A stretch of 64,000 nt of DNA. Origin: Dicaeum eximium (Eukaryota > Chordata > Aves > Passeriformes > Dicaeidae). The position numbers and the translations under genes are program-made. The stretch covers positions 1,344,858 to 1,408,857 of the forward strand of contig VWZP01004535.1 in the NCBI GenBank assembly GCA_013396995.1. Direction: 5' to 3'. The notes beneath the pieces are model-generated. The model had not been told where the DNA came from, made no database searches, and saw only the letters and a list, made by a program, of their open reading frames with translations. Positions 12,075 through 24,911 of this stretch are shown here, one piece after another; position 1 is the first letter of the stretch, and every line of letters starts with the position of its first letter.

Positions 12075-15000
12075 ACGACCTGACACACCAGAACTTCTGC
12101 AGAGGGTTAGCACAGCTGGGAGTGACTTCCAAAGTGCTCCTGGACAATGGGGAAGCTCCTCACTGGAGAGAAGCCCCTGGCAGTGCCATTCCAGTTGTGC
12201 TCTCTGCACTGGGCTGTTCTCTCAGAGTGCTGGGTGCACAGGACAGCCCTGCCCAGCCTCCCTTGGGACCACCACCCACAGCCCAAGGACCCAGAGGCTG
12301 CATTTCAGCTCAGCCCTGGACCCTCAGCCGCTGCCTGAGCTAAGCTGGAGCTGTGTTGGTCTCCAGCTCTGTCCCAGACAGGCCTCTGCCCGCTCGGGGA
12401 CCCTGCTGATCCCAATCCCATGGACTGAGACCTGGCCTGACCTCATCCAGCCTCCTCAGCAAGGACCTGCTTGGCCCTTCCCACTTTAAACAGGGTTAAA
12501 TTTGCACATTTCTGAAAGAATGGATTTGAAATCATAGGTCATTTGTTCACGGTAATTAGTGTGTGACATCACTCCTGCTAATGTTCAACATATGGTCTAA
12601 TGCAATACCACATTATTTATTGCTACATTATGTTACATAAGTGCAAAACACACAAAGAGTCAAGCAGCTGAAGCCTACACTTGGTTATGTTAATCCTCTC
12701 AAGTACCATGGTATTTCACAGCACCTCGTAATAGCCAAATCTTTTCTGCATCTCTGCTGCCTGGCAGTCTGGCTAAGAGAGATGTGGGGGATCCATTCCT
12801 GTAGCTGAGATCTCACCCTGCCTGCAAGTGCCTCACCAGATGGTCAGCATATTGCATTTTCCCCTTGGTAACATCCTTTTTTCTCCCCGCATCTGGAACT
12901 CAAGTAGGAAAATACTTCTGTTGTTTCCTGTAGTGCTGGAGGTAGGGATGTATCCTGAGCTCCTGCAGGGTGCAGCTGCCCATGTCTGTGCAGTGTTTTA
13001 GCTGAGATACACCTGAATTTTGGTGCTTACTTCCCCCTCTCACAGCCTGGTGATGCAGCAGGCAGGGAACTGCTGGTTCTTTGATCAAGAATTTCCACAA
13101 AACAATTGCTTATTTGATCTCAGGTGCTTCAAGTGTTGCTTATCCTATTCCAATGCTGGTTTGAAATGGCTTTTAACATTCATGACTTTCATCCTAAGAT
13201 GCCTCCATTAGTTGATCAAAAGGTATTCTTGACCCCAGTCAAAAGTTCTGGAGCTCTTCCTGCCTATTGTCCCTTAATTAGAGCCACAGCCCCAGCATGA
13301 TGCTCCTCTCCAGAGGAGCACTGAGTCACACAGGAGGTCACTGGCATGGGGCTGCAGCCTCTGCATTGTTTCCTTGCTCTCAGCACCAAGGAATGGAATG
13401 GCTTTTTTTAAATGGAATGGATTTTTTAAAATCCTGTGTTTGCATTAACTGGTAATGTGTTTGGGAGGGAATGACTTTTTTATTGTAACATTTTAGCAAC
13501 AGCTCAAAGCTTTGAAAAGGCATCATTTTAATATGCACAGTGCTCACCTCCTCAAAGAGCTGATACTCCAAAACACTTTTCAAAAGAGTTACACACATTA
13601 CACAGTATTTTAGGAGTTCATTTCCCAGCCTTTCCAATCCCTTTAGAAAACAACATCCTGAAATCACCAATCATTCCAGAGCCTACACTGACATGACAGC
13701 TTAGCAAACAGAGAGTCCAAATGTGCTGCCCTGGCAGTGCCTGGGTGGGGTGTCCCTGGTGGCACCAGGCGCCCTCCAAAGCCACTCTGTCACTCCCCTC
13801 CTCACCTGGACAAGGGACAGAAAATACAACCTTGGGGTCTGCAGAGCTCTTCCTCTCCCATGTTCTCACTCCTCCTACCAAGTGCAAATGCACAGGTTTG
13901 GGGTTTTCCCCACTTAACTCTGTTTTTCCAGTAACCCCTGACAGGCTCAGCCTTGGCCAGCGTTGGGTCCATCCTGGAGCTGGCTGGTGTTGGCTCCATG
14001 GGACATGGGAGAACTTCTGGCAGCTTCTCACAGAACCTTCTCACTCCTGTGGTCCCCCACAAGCAAACCTGGCTCTGCAAACCCAATGCAGTGACTGCCA
14101 CTTATTAAACTGGCCCTAGCAGCCAAAGGCAAGATCCACACAATGCAGGAAGCAGAAATCGCTGACTTGCTTCAGCTGCAGAAGAAAATCTTTGAAAATG
14201 CTTCATATCAGGAACCTAAATCTTACTTTCAGAAGGGATAGAAAGTCTAAAAGCTGATGTGTGACTGGATTTAAGTGTGTAAACTGTTGATGCTGCATCA
14301 GATTTCTCTGTGCTGTCTGAGGTGGTTCTGGCTTTGCTGGAGCACACGCAGGGCTTTGACAAACCCAGCCCTGGCTGCCAGGCCCCTCAGGAGCAGCTGC
14401 ACAAAGCTCCTTGGACTTGCATGTGCATGTTCTGTCATCACAGATACACAGAGCCTACATCCATTTTCAAAGTGCAATTTAAGACTTCTGAGAATTTCCC
14501 CCCCCCCCCGTTATTCCTCACTAATGTCTCTCGATGAGGTCAAATTCCTCTTCCCCTTTTACAAATGTGTGATTCCTGCTTTTCTCTCCAGACTAATTTT
14601 GTTTTATAAACTATTAGCTTCAAGGAGTTACTGCAGAGTAACACTGTTGTGTGATCAGAATATAAACCAGAGGGAATTGCCTGCGTGTGTTCTGATCTAT
14701 ACCATTCCATCAGTCTCTCCTTTTCCCTATTTTTTCACTCTCTGCTAGTTATCCCTCCCAGACATCTTCCAAATCCCTTTATTGGGTTTTGTATTTAACA
14801 AAGAAGAAATGAACCCACAGAACTCTCCCTTCATTGCCAGAGTATTGTAATAGCATCTCTCTTTACCCATAAATAGCATTTCAGCACTGTGAACATCTGC
14901 ACTGTGGGAAGAGAAAGTGGAATTGTCAACGGCCTGAACAACATCAGCTCAGAGACTCCTGGCTAGAAGACCTTCCAGTCATGATATTTTGCATATTCAA

Positions 15001-15345
15001 AAGCACAACCATATCTGGAGAGCTTGATTTGCTTTAAGACATTTAAGATTCCTCTGATCTCTCTTCAGAAGGACCATCGGCACACCTAAAGAAAATTTAC
15101 ATTTTCATGTACCAGGATATGGAAAATTGTCTCAGGAATACGATATAGCTCTGCAAACTTGAGTAAAATATTTTTTTCTGTGGATCTATCTAGAAGAGAC
15201 AATTTGACAGTGTAGGGTGAGGAGTTTATTCACAAGCACTTCAGATAACCCACTTAATTCTCACCTGGCTTTCCTGCATCACCCACATTCACCCCAGGAC
15301 CACATCACATGTTTCAGACCATCTCCCTTGTCTTGTGGGGCAGCT
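12075..15345. other. Noncoding DNA with one GC-richer block
   Basis: From about 12160 to 12480 the sequence is GC-rich but CpG-poor, which fits an old methylated repeat rather than an island. I could not assign it to a family. A 12-C run lies at 14498-14509. Open frames of up to 157 codons (14275-14748) show no known domain. Confidence 0.5.
14498..14509. repeat. Poly-C run (12 C)
   Basis: Twelve consecutive C residues followed by G. Runs of this kind are prone to length error in sequencing, so frames crossing it are unreliable. Confidence 0.9.
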
Positions 15346-15378
15346 GAAGTCATAGAAATCATTGAAGTCATTAAAGTC
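15346..15378. repeat. Imperfect 9-bp tandem repeat, about 3.7 copies
   Basis: Successive units GAAGTCATA, GAAATCATT, GAAGTCATT and AAAGTC form a degenerate 9-bp period. On the minus strand it makes a repetitive Asp-Phe-Asn/Tyr reading, but there is no evidence of translation. Confidence 0.75.
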
Positions 15379-15955
15379 TCTTAAGGAGCAATGACCAGGG
15401 TGCCATATTCCACTGACTTTCCATAAAGGAATTCCCAAGGAAACCACTGGGATCTCACATAAAACAATCAGTGCTGGATGTGCTCCCAAGCAATTCATCT
15501 CTTCAACCATAGGTTCCAGCTTTGGAGATGGACATGTGTTCTCATTACTGCCAACAATTTTTACATACCTAATTAATTCTCTGAGCTCCCAATTAAAACT
15601 TGGTGCAGAATTTGGCCACAGCCTAGAGTGGCCTTTTTGCTGGAGAAAATTCCACCTGTTTGATATGAGATCCTGTAAGATTTTAAGAAAACTGGAACTA
15701 ACCTTGACATTTGAGTCCCACAGACATTTCATCCAAGAAAAACTGGATAAAGATGACAGGATTTGGTGACAAGGGGTGTTTTTTCTGTACAGTATGAGAG
15801 GAGCTTAGACAGCATCCTTGGATAAAATCAAAGTCAAACTTGACTCATACTGATTTATACAATAATCTAAACAGAACTCTTGAAGGATAAGGAGACGTGG
15901 AAGAGACAGTGATGCAGTTCTCTATTACTGATGATGCTTTAGGCTGTGGATAAAA

Positions 15956-16000
15956 CCAGAAAGCCCAGAAAGCCCAGAAAGCCCAGAAAGCCCAGAAAGC
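15956..16000. repeat. Perfect 9-bp tandem repeat, 5 copies
   Basis: The unit CCAGAAAGC occurs five times without interruption or mismatch. The minus-strand open frame through it reads a Ser-Gly-Leu repeat, a by-product of the 9-bp period. Perfect identity suggests recent expansion or active length variation. Confidence 0.9.
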
Positions 16001-17137
16001 CTTCTGCCAACGTCCCTGGGATCCTTTGCTCTCAAATAAGAGTGCTCAGCATGGGGATGCTCAGGCATTAGGCACACAGCTGATGGGCTTTTCCCAAGCT
16101 GCTCATAACAGCAGCACTTACTCCAGCCAGACACCCATAAGCTTCAACTGAAACTATTTCAAAGCATGAGATTAATGCTAAACCTGTTCTCAAAAGCTTT
16201 GTTGAACTAGGTTTAAATGAGTAGGTACAACAAGGAAGGTAGAGCAAATGCAAAGGAATCCACAGAACTGGAGCCGGGCAAAGCCAAGCAGAGCCAGGTC
16301 CCGGGGGCTGTAGGAATGGGCTCCAGCCTCACACAGAATATCCCAAACAGGAGCAATGAACATGCCTGAAAGGGGACCCAAACAGGACTTTGTGGGTGTG
16401 AATCTTCCCCTTGTCTCTGCCTCCTTCCATTTCCTTTCTTTGTTCACTGATGGTTCATCCCTGGCTCCAGGGAAGAACACCTCACCTGAAACAGCTTTAA
16501 ACCCCAACTCAGGGCTTACAGACCCATCCCCACCAACCCAGAGAAGACTCCTTTTGATGTTCAGTTATGTTTGAAAGCATGCTTGTGATGATTTTTGGGT
16601 AACTTTTCTTTCTGGAACATCCTGGTGACACTGGGGCTGAGCCAGGGCCTGGGAGAGCCCTGAACACCCCAAGGAGTTGTTATTTGGTGGGTGGCTCTGT
16701 CCTGGGGACATTGAAGGGGCCAGGGCCAGACTGGGTGCTCCAACACCAAAAGTTGCTGCAGTGTGTAAGAGGCTCCCTCTCTCTCTTGCCTTTCCTTGCA
16801 GGGAATGAAGAAGAGGGACATAAAACCTTTCAGTCAGCTGCTGAAGTCTTCACTGTTGCAAAGATAAAGTAGTTGGAAAGGAGCTGGAGTCATTTAGCAA
16901 TTAAGTGACATTTTAAAAAACAATTCTTTTGCAAGATTCAGGCAACTCTTTTTATTATCTATTTAATGGTAGCACTTAGAGAAGCTAATTTTATGTGTAA
17001 TAAAACTTCATTACTATCCCTTCTTCAGAGAGAAGGGTGCAGAGGACAATTGGAATAAGAAACATATGGTTTCTTATACTTTCTCAGTCATGTACGTGCA
17101 TGTGATGCACTATAGGTACCTAAAACTTTCTCCTTTA

Positions 17138-17170
17138 TCTTTTTTCCCTTCTTTCTTTCTTTCCCTTTCT
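17138..17170 (+). repeat. Uninterrupted 33-base pyrimidine tract ending in CTAG
   Basis: All bases are C or T, including a short TTTC microsatellite, and the tract is followed at once by AG. It looks like a strong splice acceptor, but no open frame with a donor follows, so it is listed as a simple repeat. Confidence 0.7.
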
Positions 17171-19297
17171 AGCTGTGCACTGCTGTATTCTTTCATGTCA
17201 GAGGTCACCTATCAAATCCTACCCTGCTCTTTTTTTTCCAATCACAAATCAATGATGAGGACAACAGAAGGTTAGAGGCATTTTAAAAATAGCAATGATG
17301 TTTCTGCTTGCTTTTTTGGGGTCTGGTGAGTCTCTTACAGGCAGAGATTCCTAAGGAGAATGTTCTAGACCAGCAAAAGTGGGAGTGTGCTGACCCTCCA
17401 TGTGCTGCAGCTCAGGGAACGGGGAGGAGCTGCCTGGCCAAGCCTTCTCCAGCCTTTGGACCCTTGTGGGAACTGTCAGAGCAGCGGTTGGTGTTGAGGT
17501 GGCAGGGAAATGAAAGCTGAGCAGGGAGCATTGTCACACTGCAAGGTGACAGGATGACATGGCTTTTAACTCTTTTTCAATCAGAGGAGTTTTTCAGCTA
17601 ACCCACCCCAATTCCCATGGAGCTGGTTTTCTACCAGTCATTGTTATTAACCTGATACTTATTGCATTCAGAGTGACAAAAGTGGGCAGACTGACATTTC
17701 ATACAATATAGATTTTAAAGCACAAAATGGAGATCTCATAGAGTACACGTGCTATTTTCTAACACAAGGAAAGGAAAGAGCAACAAGGCAGAGCTGGAGT
17801 TGCATAATCACTACACTTGCCACTACAGCAGGTAGGGACTTCCTTGGTGGGAAAGCTCCAGGCTGTGTCAGATCCCTGCATCATTCAGGGCCCTTTCACA
17901 GCTCCAGCAGCCCCACCTCACAGTAACCACTTGGCTACAGGTGAGGAGTTACAGGTTTGTGCTCAAAGAATTTCCCATTTCACTGCTGAGGCTCCATCAG
18001 TTGCCCCCACTGAGGATCTGCTTGTGTCTTCCCTCTGTAGGCTCAAGAAAAAGTAGCTGGACTGTGTGAAAAAGGCACTTATTAAAATACAAACACTTCT
18101 ATCACAAAGAAAGATCATCTGGAAAGTGCTGGCAAAGGATATTTTGTTCTCTCCTTTTCCTATTTGTTCTAGCAGGACGAGCCAAACTCAGCTGTCACTT
18201 GTAATGCTGCAAGCAGAACAAGCTGGTGGAAACCACAAAACTCCATTTGGAGTTGTAAGTGCTAATTTACACCGAGGGAGGAGCTGAGCCACTGGCAAAT
18301 TGTACTGGTGCTGCTCAGCTCTAACCAAAAGCAGGATTTTTCTCTCTATCTTTCACTTCTCTTGGAGTTGGAGGACTTTTATGAATATGTTTAACAATGA
18401 GCACCCCAGGGACACCTTGGTAAACCAAGCAAGAGGGAAAAGAAAGAAATTATAGATCTGTTTTTCAGACATTACTGCGTATGCTCAATGAGTGCTCATG
18501 TCTTTATGCATTCCAAATCCTCGCTGTGATGGGAGCAGAGCCCTGCATTACTGCCTAAGTCAAAGGCAGGAGCAGTGATTTTAAAAAACCTTCTGATTTG
18601 GACCCAATTGTTTTCCATTCTTTGTAATTACTTTAACTTTCAACATCAGCTTTTCCTGTGAGCAATTCAGTAAGCAAATCAATTTTCCCTATTCCTAGGA
18701 GAGATTCTGTCTAGGTTTAACTTCAGAAAAAAATGCTCTGCGACAGGGTATTTCAGAAGTGTGCTCTTCATCTGAAGACAGCTCCTTCAGTCATTATTTC
18801 AGCTGCAGGTACAGTCTGTATCTATTTCCATCTAACTTTCCACAGGCAGGTACATTTCCTCTACCCTATCTGTGGTAGTGATAGCCTTTAAAAATATTGG
18901 AGGGAACTCAAGGATCCCTGCTTTTCACTGTGATATACAGAACTTTCTTCTAATCATGGATGGTTTAAGATAAAAAACCCTGTGTAGGAACAGCATTGTT
19001 ATCTCAGTGATCTGCACTGATGGATTCACAACAACTTTGGTCTCTGTAGTAATTCCAGTAAAATGATGCCGTGTGTCTTTGCTATATCTTTGGAAAACAT
19101 TTTTTCTGCAAAGCCTGTGGCATAGGAAGGCTGTGGGGCAGAACAGCAGGGAAATGTGAAAGCACTCAGCTGGGGCAGCCAGAGGCCTGGGTTTCATGCC
19201 AGACTCACCCTGCTCAGTCTTGCAGCCGTGTCACGGCACTGGATGTTCCCTCATGCGAGCTGGGTTTGGTCTTACAGCGTTTGCTTTGCTTCAGCCC

Positions 19298-19309
19298 ATG
19301 CATATGCAT
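19298..19309. promoter_or_regulatory. POU-factor palindrome (MORE site match)
   Basis: ATGCATATGCAT is an exact match to the known MORE element bound by POU-domain dimers. It continues into ATATGCAAAC, giving further overlapping octamer-like half-sites up to 19317. Function is inferred from sequence alone, and chance matches of 12 bases are uncommon in 64 kb. Confidence 0.4.
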
Positions 19310-21114
19310 ATGCAAACTTGGCCTGGGATGTGCTAAATGCCTTTCTAAATATGGATGAACTCCTGAGTCGAGCCGGAGCACAGTCGTATTCCCACCTTTG
19401 TGAAATGAAAGAAGCAGTGGGAGGTGGTTTGTGCTTTGCAGTGCCATAAAAATATAATGTTAGATCTGGCTCCGAGCCCATTGTACGGGGAATGATCTGA
19501 GAGCCCGGGATGGAAAGAGAAGAGCCTGACCCACTGTGAGACATGAATCACGGCCCACATTTCGTGCCTTGGTCACAAATCCTGCTCTCAGGTTTCTGTA
19601 TTGTTTTTGTATTTCTTCAGTGTTTCCAGATGAAAGGTGCTAATGTCCCAAACATCATTATTAACTGAAATTCATTGCCTAGCCAGAATATGTAAGAGCC
19701 TGATGTTATCTGAGACACACTGAGAACTGTATTACTACATAAAAGTAACTGTATTACACTTCACAAAGAAACTCAGCACTTACAGAGCTGAAAGAATGGT
19801 TTGAAAAATACATTTGTAATTTTAAATTAGACTTTTTAATCAAAGTGGTAGATTGCAGCCACTACTCCAAACCTGGGTGCATGACTCAGTTCCTAGTGAG
19901 GGTATTCTTCAAACAGATGAGCAAAGTTTTAGGCTGAAAAACGTCCTTACAATTGCAAGTGCCTTCTGCAAGTACAAACTAGAAAGGAAACCTTAGGAAT
20001 GAGAATTTAATGCATATTCTTTGAATCAAATGGTGCTGACTTTTTTCTCTTCTTTTTAGGTCTCTGTTTTTGCTGGACATTTAGAGCCTCTGTAGTCAGT
20101 TTGTTTATGAATTCACTCCTGACTCTTTGGGTTTTCTGACTGTCAGAGGCATCAGTAAATATTTTTTTCCTGTATAAATTTTCCAGCGAGGCAGAGAAAA
20201 GAGGTTTACGCAGTGCTCACAGGAGAGATGCACGAGGAATGGCAGAGCTGCTGCTGCCATGGAGGCACTTGTGTGGCATCACAGAGTCCCAGCATGGCTG
20301 TCCCTTGGTGGAAGGGACAGTATGAGGTCTGTTTGTCTGTTTGTCCCTTTAGTTCCTCTCCCAGCCCTGGAACTGCAGTCCCAGGGCACCCCTGGGAGTG
20401 AATTTTCTGCTGGCTGGCTGTTACACTCTTCCTGCCAGGTGAGAAAATTACCAGTAGCACACGTGGACATCCCCACCACCTCACACACCATTCCCACTGA
20501 TTTCCAGCACTGGACTGGACCCTTTATCTGCCCTTCTGCTTCTTCCTGACTGTTAATTTCCTTTATTTCCTCCTCCTGTTATCAAATGTGTGTTTGCCTA
20601 CACCAAGAAGAAATTATCAAGGCTAAAAACCATGAACTCTATTCTACAGGGCATCTTCCCAGTTTATTCAGGTGCTCTGATGCTTAATTAGTTCCTTTTG
20701 AAATACTTGGAACAAGAAGGTATAGAGTTATAAATGCAAGGATTTTTTATTTATTCTTATGTAATGTTAATCAGGGGGTTAGCCTGCTAACACAACCAGA
20801 ACTCTAGTGTGTGCTTCCACACATGGACCAAAATTCATCAGATAAAACCAAATTTTCTCATTAGTATCTTCACTAAATCTTTTCCGATGATGGGAAAGTG
20901 TACAGAAGAGTTTTGCAGCTGGACCACTGTTTAACAGTTTTCCAAGTGCTGCCTTCAAAAGTGCTAATTTCCTCCAAGCAAAGCTTGGCTGATCCAGATA
21001 TTTTAACATTTATGACCCTTGTAGTCTCTTTCAAAGTCCTGATTGTTAAAACATTAAAGGTTTCTATACTGCGTTAATGGAGAGAAGGTGAGCTGGTGCG
21101 AGACATCTGCTTCT

Positions 21115-21129
21115 TGATAATAATTATCA
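21115..21129. promoter_or_regulatory. Inverted GATA motif pair
   Basis: TGATAA and its exact reverse complement TTATCA are separated by three bases. More GATA-like sites (TTATCATA, ATTATCTT) and homeobox-like TAAT cores follow within about 200 bases. This could be an enhancer core. Evidence is motif-only. Confidence 0.3.
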
Positions 21130-21891
21130 GAGTAATTAAGTTTTGCCATAGCTGCTACAATAAGGATCCAGTTTTGACATTTATGAGAGTGGCATTATGA
21201 AAAGCTGAACTCAGAATTATCTCTTTATCATACGACTAAAACAATTACAGATGTTCTATTGATGGATGCTGTGGTCCTCTTCTCAGCACAATAATTATCT
21301 TTTAATGAGCCCACATTAATGTAAATTGGATTCATCAGGAAATAAATTTCCCAATGAATATGAGGCACTCTACAGGTAACCTTTCATGAAAGCAAAGCAA
21401 ATACTAATCTTGATCATTTGTGGACTAGAGATTTCCTTTCAGGTCTGAGACAAGGCAAAGAATCCAGGTGGATCACAATGTTTCCTGGTATTCCAGGCAA
21501 CTGGAAAATTTAATGAAAATAAATTGAATTTGTCACTTTTGTAAAATTTGCCATGGATAAGGGTTGGATAATAATGCATGTTTTATGTGAGTTCCTATTG
21601 CCATCATTCCCTAATTCTCCTCAAAGAGTCACCAGTGCCACAGTACAAACAGAGGAAAGCTCAGTGTCAAATTTGCTGGATTATTCCAGTAGCTGTGTTT
21701 TAGGAATCCCTGCTGCCTGCCTGCCTCTGCTCCACCTCCACCACTTCTACCATTTTCCTGGGTGTCTTGAGTTCTTTAAAAATCAAGTTCCACTAAATAA
21801 AAAACTTCCCAACTCATATCCCCCCAAAGAAGAATTTCTTAAACTCATATGAATATATAAAATTACCTATTATGGATATATGTGTAGATAT

Positions 21892-21980
21892 AATCACAAA
21901 ATATGCAGTGTTGGAAGGGACCCACAAGAACCATCGAGTCCAACTCCTGGCCCTGCACAGGCCCATCCCCAGTGTCAAAT
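21892..21980 (-). mobile_element. CR1 LINE 3'-end remnant (second subfamily wording)
   Basis: The plus strand reads TCACAAAATATGCAGTGTTG, then GAAGGGACCCACAAGAACCA, then TCGAGTCCAACTCCTGGCCC and TGCACAGG. That is the tail wording of a different CR1 subfamily from the GGTTTGGGTTGGA type elsewhere in the window. Truncated after about 90 bases. Confidence 0.85.
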
Positions 21981-23241
21981 TTGGAAGCTGCTGGATGGTT
22001 TTTGCTGGAAGTCTTCAACCCAAGACTATGAGGAGTAGCTAAACACATGCATAGACAAGAAGCTGTGTCTGCTGTATTCACAGGATGGAACATGACTGTA
22101 TCCAATTTCCTAAACCTCTTCTATATTCTTTACCCTAAAAACAAAGCTATTGAAGGAAAAGACACAGTTAAAGCTGGTTTGTGTCAGAATATGGGGGAAA
22201 GCAATTCCTGAAGGATTTGGCTTAGGGTAGACAAGCCTTTGCCCAATGTGTGAAATGCTGAGAGTCCAAGTCACTAATCAAGGGAAGGGTAAGGTGGAGA
22301 GCAGCTTTTCAGAGGAATTTCACCTCATCATTGGTTGTGTTCTCCTGTCACTGGGCTGATCATGGCACCAGAGAGATCCAGGGGTGACTACAGAGCTGAG
22401 GTGTGACCCCGAGCTCTGGGGGCAACCTGCCCTAATCTGGACAAGTGAGTCCCAGAGTTTAGACATCAACAGCACTGCTGCAGCTGGTGTTTAGCCAGAG
22501 TCCCGGGTGGGTTCATGGGGTTTATGCTAAAAGCCTGCAGGTCCAGGGAGAAGTGCTGAGGTGCATGTCCATACCTGTCCCTCACGGGCTGTGGGGCGGC
22601 CAGAGCTGGGGCTAAGGCAGGAGCCAACGGTTCCTAAAGCCAAAGGACAAAAGGGACCAAGGGGATGTCCCAGCCAGTGACAGGCTTAGCAGTGTCCAGG
22701 ATCCATCACTGCCATCAAGCCTTTTGAGGGACTTTTATCTGTGCCAGGAGCAAAATAAAGTCTATGTATTACTCCAGGACTATTTTGAGGACTGAAATGT
22801 GATTTCATAGGTACACAGGCTCACTTTGGCCTTCTGCAGAGAAGGGTTCTCTCCCACATTAGAATATTTAAAATAGACTCCATTCAATTATGGTGACTAC
22901 ATCAGCTATTTTCCCCCCTGAAACAAACAGTGCCCTGAAACTCATCAGGAGATACACATTGAAATGCATGCAAATTGTGTACACACATTTGCTCTCTCCC
23001 AGCTATGGCAGCAGATTCCATTAAAAAAGCATTCCCTTCCTTACTGCAGCATTTGTCTGCAGCTTCTAAATGTCAATATTATCCCCAGTGAGAGGAGGTG
23101 GGAGGTGGGAAGGTTGGGAGCATTAGGGAGCTAATTGCCACCCAACACTGGGAGTTGGGAACACTCCATGCCTTGTGCTGCAGGGACCCTGCACTGTCAG
23201 GTCTCGCTGCACAACCCCGAATTTACAGAGCCAGCCTTTGT

Positions 23242-23279
23242 GTTGCCATGATCATCACAGGAAATGAATTCATGGCAAC
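23242..23279. promoter_or_regulatory. Inverted repeat of RFX-like half-sites
   Basis: GTTGCCATGA at 23242-23251 and its perfect reverse complement TCATGGCAAC at 23270-23279 are separated by 18 bases. Each arm resembles an RFX X-box half-site (GTTGCCATGG / CATGGCAAC). It could be a split regulatory site or a 10-bp hairpin. Motif-only evidence. Confidence 0.35.
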
Positions 23280-24893
23280 GAGAAGGTACAGCAGTAAATT
23301 AAAAGAATGTTCTTTACAATTTATTAATAATAGGAGCCTTTGAAATAAAACACAGAAAAATGCCTGTGTAAAACTGACTTCTCCAGATCGTTCCCTGTTT
23401 TCATCAAGGACTTGGCCAATAAGATGTGAGAGCTCAGCACTAAAAGACAAGCTTGAAGGGATTTTTTTGTTAAGATGTCACAAATAAGAAATAACACTCT
23501 ATTTGAAGCAGCCATGATCACCAATTTGACTCCATATGGCATTTTTGTTGCACATCAAAAATGGATGTTAGTCAGAAACTCCCTCCCCCATCCAGTGCCA
23601 GGGAAAGCTGAACACTGAATTTCCTTGGCATCAAGGCCATGTACTGGATGGAGCAGTTCAAAGGTTAGGAGTTAGGTTCTCTCTGAATGTCACCTGTGCC
23701 TCTGTGACAAAACAAAACCACTAAAGGACACTGCTTTTTATCCAAAATGACTCTGCCACTCCCTTTAAATATAGCCATCTATCCATCTCACAAGGATATT
23801 TATTGAAATTAATCTTGGATCTTTAATATTTTCTAATATGCCACTCTTGCTTTTTAAGTTTGGCTTTTGCAGTAGACTGCCAATAAATAAGTGATTTTTT
23901 TTCCTACCAGCAGATTACCTCTTGCAGACAGTTTTCTATGGATGAAAGGAGAAGGGATGTGTTGACAGTCACAGATACCAGGACCATATGCTGCCTAATC
24001 TCATCTCGAGCACATACTCTGAACCTCATGAAATCTATATGATATTTAAATGCATCTACACTACACAACTCCACAGCCATCAGATCCCTTGTTCCATGAT
24101 CCCTCTGCACACAAACACCCATGCCCTAGGTGTTCTCCAATATTAGATCCTGTGGGCTTGGGAGTTATGACAGTTTGCTCTCTGCTTTCAGTGGATTTGC
24201 TGATGTTTTCCTGACTTTGATTGGCATGAGAGGTTTGATTCACCTTCTACAATTCCAGCAAGTTTTACCTTGTTTTACCAAAGACCCTAGGCATTCAGAC
24301 AAGAATCTGAGCTGAAAAGATACTGTATTGAAGGCACTACTAATACAAGACATAAAAAGATCAGGAAAGTAAGAAGCAAAGAAAAAAATCTGGTGTAAAA
24401 GATCCCTTTTGTTTCCTACTTTAAATAAGATTTATATTGTCTCTGTGTGTCTGTTTCTGCCTGACTGTCTCCCCCTCCTCACTAGGAACTTGTTTTAACC
24501 CACCAACAGCCTTTGGCAGACTGGTAGAATATCCAAAAATACTGCAGTCCTGGCTGCAGTTAGACAATGAGACAGAAAAGGATGATTTTATTACTGCCCT
24601 GAGGAAAAGAACCCTTTTTTTTAAGCATCAAAGGATGCATATGGGACTAATCAGTTGGAGGCAAAGGCTTTTAAATTTTGTCTCCTGACAATGCCTATCA
24701 CACCAAAGTGCTGCTCCTGGCTGGGGCTGCAAAACTCCTCTGTAAATATTAATCCCAACATGTCTCTCCCTGTCTCCAGCCTAGGAATAGCAGAGGTGTG
24801 GTATTTAATAAAACAGCCTTTTGTAATTACAGAAGGATCACTGCTACAAGTGCAGCCCAGACACCAAATCTGTCTTTTGCCTCTGCTGAGATT

Positions 24894-24911
24894 ACAAGTG
24901 TGACAAGTGTG
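24894..24911. repeat. Perfect 9-bp tandem duplication with T-box/NKX-like cores
   Basis: ACAAGTGTG occurs twice head to tail. Each unit provides AAGTGTGA, close to a T-box half-site, and AAGTG, the NKX2-type core. The duplication is certain; regulatory meaning is speculative. Confidence 0.8.

Larger units (their letters stand above)
16001..21891. other. Noncoding DNA with scattered motifs
   Basis: Intron-like sequence. Notable items listed separately are a 33-base pyrimidine tract (17138-17170), a POU MORE palindrome (19298-19309) and an inverted GATA pair (21115-21129). No exon or repeat family otherwise recognised. Confidence 0.5.

Noticed and set aside
17138..17275. Very strong acceptor-like pyrimidine tract followed by AG
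   Set aside because: The following sequence has no donor or protein similarity, and the tract is largely a TTTC microsatellite.
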